64,000 nt of DNA from NCBI GenBank assembly GCA_032207245.1, contig CM063500.1:82462625-82526624 (forward strand), given 5' to 3'. This DNA is from Pardosa pseudoannulata (lineage: Eukaryota > Arthropoda > Arachnida > Araneae > Lycosidae). Position numbers and translations under genes: made by a program. Positions 58,554-64,000 of the stretch are shown here, in pieces. The notes under the pieces are model-generated. The model did no database searches, was not told where the DNA came from, and was given only the letters and a program-made list of their open reading frames with translations. Each line of letters begins with the position of its first letter. The first letter of the stretch is position 1.

Positions 58554-60171
58554 TTAGGAATGGACAGAAAAATATACAATTATTGTAAGAGCAATAGCAA
58601 CCACCACTAATACCAAAATCATACAGCAAAGTTTCTTCCGGTAAGCTTTCTATAAAAATGAAAAAGAAAAAAATGTAACCATGAATATTTTAGTAAATAC
58701 AAGAATGATAATAAAAAATTCCTATTATATACACTAGTAATTCCCAAAATTACATATATGTAATACATGTTAATGTATTGTTCGTATTGGGTCAGGAAAT
58801 CAATGATATAAAAAAGGCCACCATTTTTTTGGAGGGGAAACCAATAATAGTACCTGGGCCCAGAATTTTAGGAGGCCCATAAGAATGGGATGCAAAGTTC
58901 TTGTTTTTTAAGGTTTTAGCTCATTGAAAATTTGTTTTTCATTGAAAAATACAATTCTTAGCAAGTTTCAACAATGGAAAGGGGAAGAAAATTTTAACTT
59001 TTAAGTATTTCATGCTTCCTTTATTAATTTTACAATAGAAGTCTAACCCTATTATTAGATTAAAAGTATATAATTCTACAAATTTAAATGTTATTTGGAG
59101 AATAATGATTTTGTATATTGGATATATAAATTGCTGTCTTGATTATCTGTTGGAATAAAATGTTAAAATTATTCATACCTCACCTTTTTAATAATATACA
59201 AAAAGTTTTGTTGATACTATTGATATAGTGTTATGGTATAATTAAATTTTGATTTGCTTTAAAATCGGCCTACAGTTTCTTTCAATTATTTTATTATAAA
59301 TAACTATTGATTCTAGCATAATGGAGGATATATTAAAATCTATACATGTATACCTAAAAAATCAAATAAAAAACTAAGTTATTTCCTCAATTTTAATTCT
59401 ACATCATGATGAAAAATAGAGCCTCAATCCCAAAGGGCACAACTATTTCTGTTGCTTGTGAACAAAATTAACTTGAAATTCTTTTCATATTTCTATGTGA
59501 TTTTTATTAGATCTTGTGTGTGTGAAATTTTGACCATTTTGGGGCCACATTTTCTGACCACCAGGCATTTTTTTAATACTTAGAAAATGCTGAACTAAGA
59601 TATTTTACCCATGAGAAATGGCATAGGTCTCATTCTAAGATAACAAAGTTTATGGCATTTGAGTGGCAAACCTGATGGTATAAAGACATGTAGATAATGC
59701 TGTCTGAGACTATCTGATGGTTAAAAGATTTCTTAACAGACTTTTGACTATAACTGACTGATTTTGAGTTTAGTATGTGAGGTTAACAAAGGCCTGAGAC
59801 AGAATTAAATAGCAGAGTGTAGCCCAGTAAACCAAATAAGGGTTGTTTTTTCTTTTTCTTCAAATTACACGTCAAAATTTCGGAAATGTCATACATCAAA
59901 CCAATAACAGATTTTTAAATATTAATAGAAACTTTCAAAAAATAGTTTGCATTTTCAAATAAGACTAAACATTTTGGCAAAGCATATAAAATAAATATAA
60001 TACATATCTTTGTACAATTTTGAACAGAATTTTAAAAATACAAGCAATACATAAAACTTTAATTTTTCAATTGCAAGGTAATAATTACCTGGTAACCACT
60101 AGCTTTAACTAACTGCTCATGACCTCTTTCTACATTATATGCTGTTGTTGTAATGTTATCTTCAATAGTAC
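58554..60171 (-). CDS. Qa-SNARE syntaxin 7/12-type, last two coding exons (partial)
   Basis: A tail-anchored membrane fusion protein of endosomes by family. Exon A (60171-60089, 83 bp, acceptor TTTTTAG, donor GTAATT) encodes TIEDNITTTAYNVERGHEQL then VKASGYQ, the end of the SNARE helix; the matching human segment is the IEANVE...EQL-x-x-A-x-YQ end of syntaxin 7/12. Exon B (58649-58554, acceptor TATAG) encodes KAYRKKLCCM followed by about 20 hydrophobic residues (ILVLVVVAIALTIIVYF) and SVHS, the membrane anchor and a short lumenal tail. The basic-cysteine juxtamembrane segment is typical. Upstream exons (Habc domain and first part of the SNARE motif) are not found in the window. Exon B and A join in phase 0. 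Confidence 0.9.
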
Positions 60172-60425
60172 CTAAAAATAATTAAACGTAAATATAAGTG
60201 AAGGTAGGGTTGATAATAATCTTAAATTAAAAAAAAGTACCAATCAGTTTTTTTACAAATAAAACATTACAAAGGAAGTTAATTAAATTAAGATTAAATT
60301 TATCATGATTTATCATAAGTCTTGATTACAATCTTTATTTTCTTAATGTGTGCAATATTATTTACATATGACAAATTTTGTATTAAATGCATGAAATATG
60401 ATTTTTGTCTTTTATCTTTCCTTAA

Positions 60426-62992
60426 CCTCTTCGCGACGGGTGAATCATATATGCATTTCGAATGGACGAATGTGAGTACCGGGCGGTTCACCCATGCATT
60501 CTTGCAGAGCTATCCCTGTGAACGGGCAGTGCATATATGCATTTTCGTCTGGAACAGTTTTTAATAACCACTAGATGGCCCTCTGTGTTCATTACATTTA
60601 AACTGTACGTAGTTTTTGTATTTTGACCTTCAGATTGTTCATATTCTGGCTGTTTTTGGTATTTTTGTTATCAGCTGTGGTTGGGGAGGGGAGAAATCGT
60701 AATGTAAACAAACACAGCTTGGCTCTTTAACTTTCCATGCGATATATGCTTTCTCGCTTCTGATAGCTCTCTGAATAGTTTTTTTTTGGTTGTTATTTTC
60801 GCTATGTGGGGTCTTTTTCGGCTTTCGATTCAGTTTTGTTACAGTTTTCATTGCTTTCGGATATATTTGGCTCCCTTCTCTCGTTATTTCGGAAAGAGCT
60901 TTCGGATCCAGATTATTATGGCGAGAAAGCGTTATTTATCAGAGGACGAATATACTTGTATGATAAATGAACCACTTAGCGACACAGATGAAAGTGATGA
61001 CTCAATTACTAAAGAATTAGAAATTGATGTTTCTAGTGATTCTGACACGGACACTCTGTCAGAGACTGAGCTCGCTGAATGCCTGCCTTCCACGTCCAGT
61101 AAAAGATCGTCTCAAGAAACTTCATCTTGGACTCGAGAGTTGGAGGAATTGAATCCTTATAAAGTTACTGGAGTACCGGGAACAAATTCTGTAGATCATG
61201 CAGAAAAAGAAATTGATTTCTTTAATATTTTGTTTGATAATGATATTCTAAATCTGATTATTGAAGGAACAAACAGTTTCGCTCAAAGAAGTGTTCCATC
61301 AACTTCTAAATCAGCCAGATTTTCAAATGTAACTATTGAGAACATAAAAGTGTTTTTTGCAATGATAATACTGATGGGCATTATCAAGAAACCTAATTTG
61401 AAAATGTATTTTACAACAAATGAGATATTCGCTACTCCGTTTTTCAATAAAGTTATGCCTAGAGATGTTTTTCTCAACATTTTAAAATTTTTGCATTTCA
61501 CCTCAAACAAGAATGCTAAAAAGTTGGAAAAACTTGGATTAGTTACTGAAAACCTGAAAAAGAAGTTTAAAAAAACCTACACGCCCGAGGAAAATATCTG
61601 CATTGATGAATCCCTTTTTGCTTGGAAAGGACGCCTTGGCTTTCGTCAGTATGTTCCATCGAAAAGATCGCGTTACGGCATAAAAATATATAAATTATGT
61701 GAATCAGTATCCGGTTATGTGTGGATCTTTCTAATTTATTGTGGTAAAGACACAGAAATGTTAAGCAGCGAGGGCTCTTATGGAGAAAGAGTAGTAAAAA
61801 CATTGATGAGCGACTTATTTCAGAAAGGTTATAATTTATATTTGGATCGCTTTTTCAATTCCCCATCGCTTGCGGAATATATGCATTCCGTAAAAACTAA
61901 TATTTGCAGAACAGTAATAAAAACAAGAAAGAGAATGCCTAAAGATTTTCCAGAAAGAAAATTAAAAAAGGGTGAAATGGATGTAATGCAACTTCGCAAC
62001 GTGAACGTCATTGCTTTCAAAGAAAAAAAGAAAGACGTTTTTATGTTAACAAGTATACATGAACCACATATGGCTAAATCTGGCAGAAAAGATAGAGTTA
62101 CTGGAGAAGAAATTTTAAAACCTACGTGTATTATCGATTATAACAAAAACATGGGTGGTGTAGACATAGAAGACAGAGTTATGACACACCATTCATGTTT
62201 TAGAAAATCGGTGAAATGGTACAAAAAATTATTTTTTGGGCTTATGGATATGACCATATTGAATTCCCACATTCTGTATGACAAAAAACACGGCACTAAA
62301 ACACCGCTTCTCCAATTTAAGATGAAACTGATTGAGCGAATTTTGGAGAACTATGAAAATTATAGAGACGAAAAGCAGTTTACAGTAAGATCCGTACCAG
62401 CAGCTATTCGATTATCTGTTAGACATTTTCCTACCCTTAATATGAACAAAAAAGGGGAAAAAAGCTGCAGAAAGTGCATTGTTTGTTCACAAACAGTACT
62501 GAAAGAAAGAAAACACAACAAACATTTTATGCTTGCAAATCATGCAATGTAGGACTTTGCGTTTCTCCAAGCTTCGAGATTTTCCACACTCAGTCTTCAT
62601 TTTAAATCTTATTATTTCTTTTTGTAAATAGCCCTTGCCGTATATTTTTTATTAATTTGAAAGTATATTAATGTGTTTGTTAATTAAAATTTTGAAATAA
62701 TTGGAACAGCACTTTCAAATATTCTTTCTGCAGGTAAGCAAACTTTTTTAAATATATATTCATATAAATTGAAGGAAAAACATTATTAAAGTCTAGTTTT
62801 AATGTTATAAGAGAGGTTATGTAATAATCTAAAATGCTACCAAAAATTACGGTGGTAAAAAAAACTTTATTATTTGCGATTTTATTTCTAAATTTAGGCC
62901 TAGAGGAGCAAAACACCCGTCCTGTAGTATCATACCTTTCACTTCTGTTTCATCCTGAGTGCATTAGACAAAAGTACCCCGTCGTGAAAAGG
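60426..62992 (+). mobile_element. Near-intact piggyBac element, 2567 bp
   Basis: TTAA lies at 60422-60425 and 62993-62996. Ends are CCTCTTCGCGACGGGTGAAT and, inward from the right, CCTTTTCACGACGGGGTACT; about 14 of the first 17 match. CATATATGCATTTTCG-like motifs recur inside the left end (about 60447 and 60532), probable transposase-binding repeats. It encodes one long transposase frame and lies 251 bp upstream of syntaxin exon A, in the opposite orientation, so probably within an intron of that gene. Confidence 0.95.
60918..62552 (+). CDS. piggyBac transposase, C-terminus frameshifted
   Basis: This enzyme would cut and join the element at TTAA. I take the start at 60918 (MARKRYLSEDEY), the standard family opening, rather than the upstream in-frame ATG at 60786, which adds a hydrophobic unrelated stretch. 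544 codons. After an acidic N-terminal tail (residues 20-56), the RNase H-like core shows the expected Asp triad: D230 in CIDESLFAWKGR, D310 in LYLDRFFNSPSL, D416 in NKNMGGVDIEDR, followed by SVKWYKKLFF. The C-terminal Cys-rich finger starts (CRKCIVC, residues 517-523) but is cut: at the T4 run 62525-62528 the frame is one base short, and the next frame continues YACKSCNVGLC...EIFHT to a stop at 62603-62605. Otherwise there are no stops, so decay is recent. Confidence 0.93.
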   Translation: MARKRYLSEDEYTCMINEPLSDTDESDDSITKELEIDVSSDSDTDTLSETELAECLPSTSSKRSSQETSSWTRELEELNPYKVTGVPGTNSVDHAEKEIDFFNILFDNDILNLIIEGTNSFAQRSVPSTSKSARFSNVTIENIKVFFAMIILMGIIKKPNLKMYFTTNEIFATPFFNKVMPRDVFLNILKFLHFTSNKNAKKLEKLGLVTENLKKKFKKTYTPEENICIDESLFAWKGRLGFRQYVPSKRSRYGIKIYKLCESVSGYVWIFLIYCGKDTEMLSSEGSYGERVVKTLMSDLFQKGYNLYLDRFFNSPSLAEYMHSVKTNICRTVIKTRKRMPKDFPERKLKKGEMDVMQLRNVNVIAFKEKKKDVFMLTSIHEPHMAKSGRKDRVTGEEILKPTCIIDYNKNMGGVDIEDRVMTHHSCFRKSVKWYKKLFFGLMDMTILNSHILYDKKHGTKTPLLQFKMKLIERILENYENYRDEKQFTVRSVPAAIRLSVRHFPTLNMNKKGEKSCRKCIVCSQTVLKERKHNKHFMLANHAM

Positions 62993-62996
62993 TTAA

Positions 62997-64000
62997 ACTC
63001 TTACAGTTCATATCTTTTTCAATGTTTACAAACAACAACAACAACAACAAAAAGGATTTATCTATCAAATCAGTTTTCAAAGCACTAGTATTTAAATAAA
63101 CAGAAAAACAAATATAAGAGAAAATATTATGGATTTAATTTCAGATTTTACATAATTGCATGTATATGCAAAAGGTACAACAAGTTTATAGAAGTTTTTG
63201 AAACTGTTTTTTAAAAAAACTAAGTCTCAACCTTTTTGAGAACCTCTGAAAAAAAGAAAACTATGGTTGACAAGAAACTTATTCATATTTAAAATTTTAA
63301 TAATACCTTTTTGCTCAGATTAAACTAACATATTGATAAAACACTTGCCCCTCTTTTTTTCTTAAACTTTATCATTAATTTATGCTGCTAACAACTTTTG
63401 TATTTCAAAATAGTACTCATTAAAAATTAATTTTACATACACTCACTATTTTTCATGCACCTAGTTTAACATCTGTTAAAAAATATTAATCTCTTAAAAA
63501 ATTAAGAACTCAATAAGGAAAGTAGGAAATTTAAGAGCCTTATTTTAGGGAGCACAAAAAAATTAAGAAATTTTAAGGAGTTTTATTAAGACTCTAGCAG
63601 ACCTGTATAAATACAATACCCTATTTCAGTAGTTTCCAAACTTTTAAGACTCACAGCATCCTTGAAAATATAATATTCTGCTGGAACCATAGGTCTTTAT
63701 ATGTGAGGAGTTAAATGTGTTAGTTGCAACATGTGTCAGTTTAAGTGTCAATAATAGTATTGAAGATACAAGTGATATGCCTAAATTTAAAATTTGCATG
63801 TTGTTGTTTTATTTAGCACTACAATGGTATAAATTGTGATACTAGAGTCACTATCTCTTACATCATATCAACAACATAGTGACTGAGGTGTGCTAATATT
63901 CTATTACAGAAACAACCAAAATCTATCACTATAGATGCTATCTTAAGGCCCATTTTGTATTATGTATTAAGCCTATTACAATATTTCATTTTTGTTGCAA
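62997..64000. other. Right flank, no gene seen
   Basis: AT-rich sequence with a short (ACA)n run at 63030-63050. I searched the minus strand for the next upstream syntaxin exon (ending in a HEQGE-like motif) and did not find one. Confidence 0.4.

Noticed and set aside
60786..60917. Upstream ATG as the piggyBac start
   Set aside because: It adds 44 hydrophobic residues not typical of the family; the MARKRYLSEDEY start fits the family better.

Overview
The window looks like AT-rich nuclear DNA of an animal, most likely an arthropod (a chelicerate is possible but not shown). The reasons are genes split by GT-AG introns, a tRNA-derived SINE family with target-site duplications, pogo/Tigger, Tc1/mariner, piggyBac, hAT and Merlin DNA transposons, long (TA)n microsatellites, and no operons or bacterial start signals. 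Species assignment would need a database search.

Three host genes can be reconstructed by joining exons. (1) A plus-strand ChaC2-type glutathione-specific gamma-glutamylcyclotransferase has three exons between 25937 and 34822 and gives a complete protein of 185 residues. (2) A minus-strand NAA80 (NAT6) actin N-terminal acetyltransferase has five exons between 46180 and 37582 and gives a complete protein of 217 residues with the family's polyproline tract. These two genes converge, with about 2.8 kb between their stop codons. (3) The last two coding exons of a minus-strand endosomal Qa-SNARE (syntaxin 7/12 type) lie at 60171-58554. Its upstream exons are not seen and probably lie beyond the right edge. 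The three genes have unrelated household roles: glutathione turnover, actin maturation and vesicle fusion.

Nearly everything else recognisable is mobile DNA. Left part (1-19 kb): a solo LTR with its last ~161 bp tandemly repeated, Merlin and LINE fragments, four SINE copies or remnants, several TTAA-bounded (piggyBac-type) short elements, two hAT elements, three tandem arrays, and a mariner relic. Middle (19-46 kb): a quiet AT-rich stretch, then the ChaC2 and NAA80 introns. These introns hold a pogo element with a hAT element nested inside it, a 1.2-kb TA microsatellite, Tc1/mariner-type short elements, a hAT relic that also carries a THAP zinc-finger relic, and a Merlin fragment. Right part (46-64 kb): a large foldback built from a Tc1 element, a SINE, two pogo-type deletion derivatives, and a near-intact 2.57-kb piggyBac element in TTAA sites upstream of the last two syntaxin exons.

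The most interesting observations are these. All three pogo-type transposase C-termini end in a perfect PCNA-interacting (PIP-box) motif. The near-intact piggyBac shares its terminal motif with a short TTAA element that interrupts a SINE. One hAT relic combines a THAP finger with the hAT dimerisation domain. Insertions are nested at base resolution in several places.
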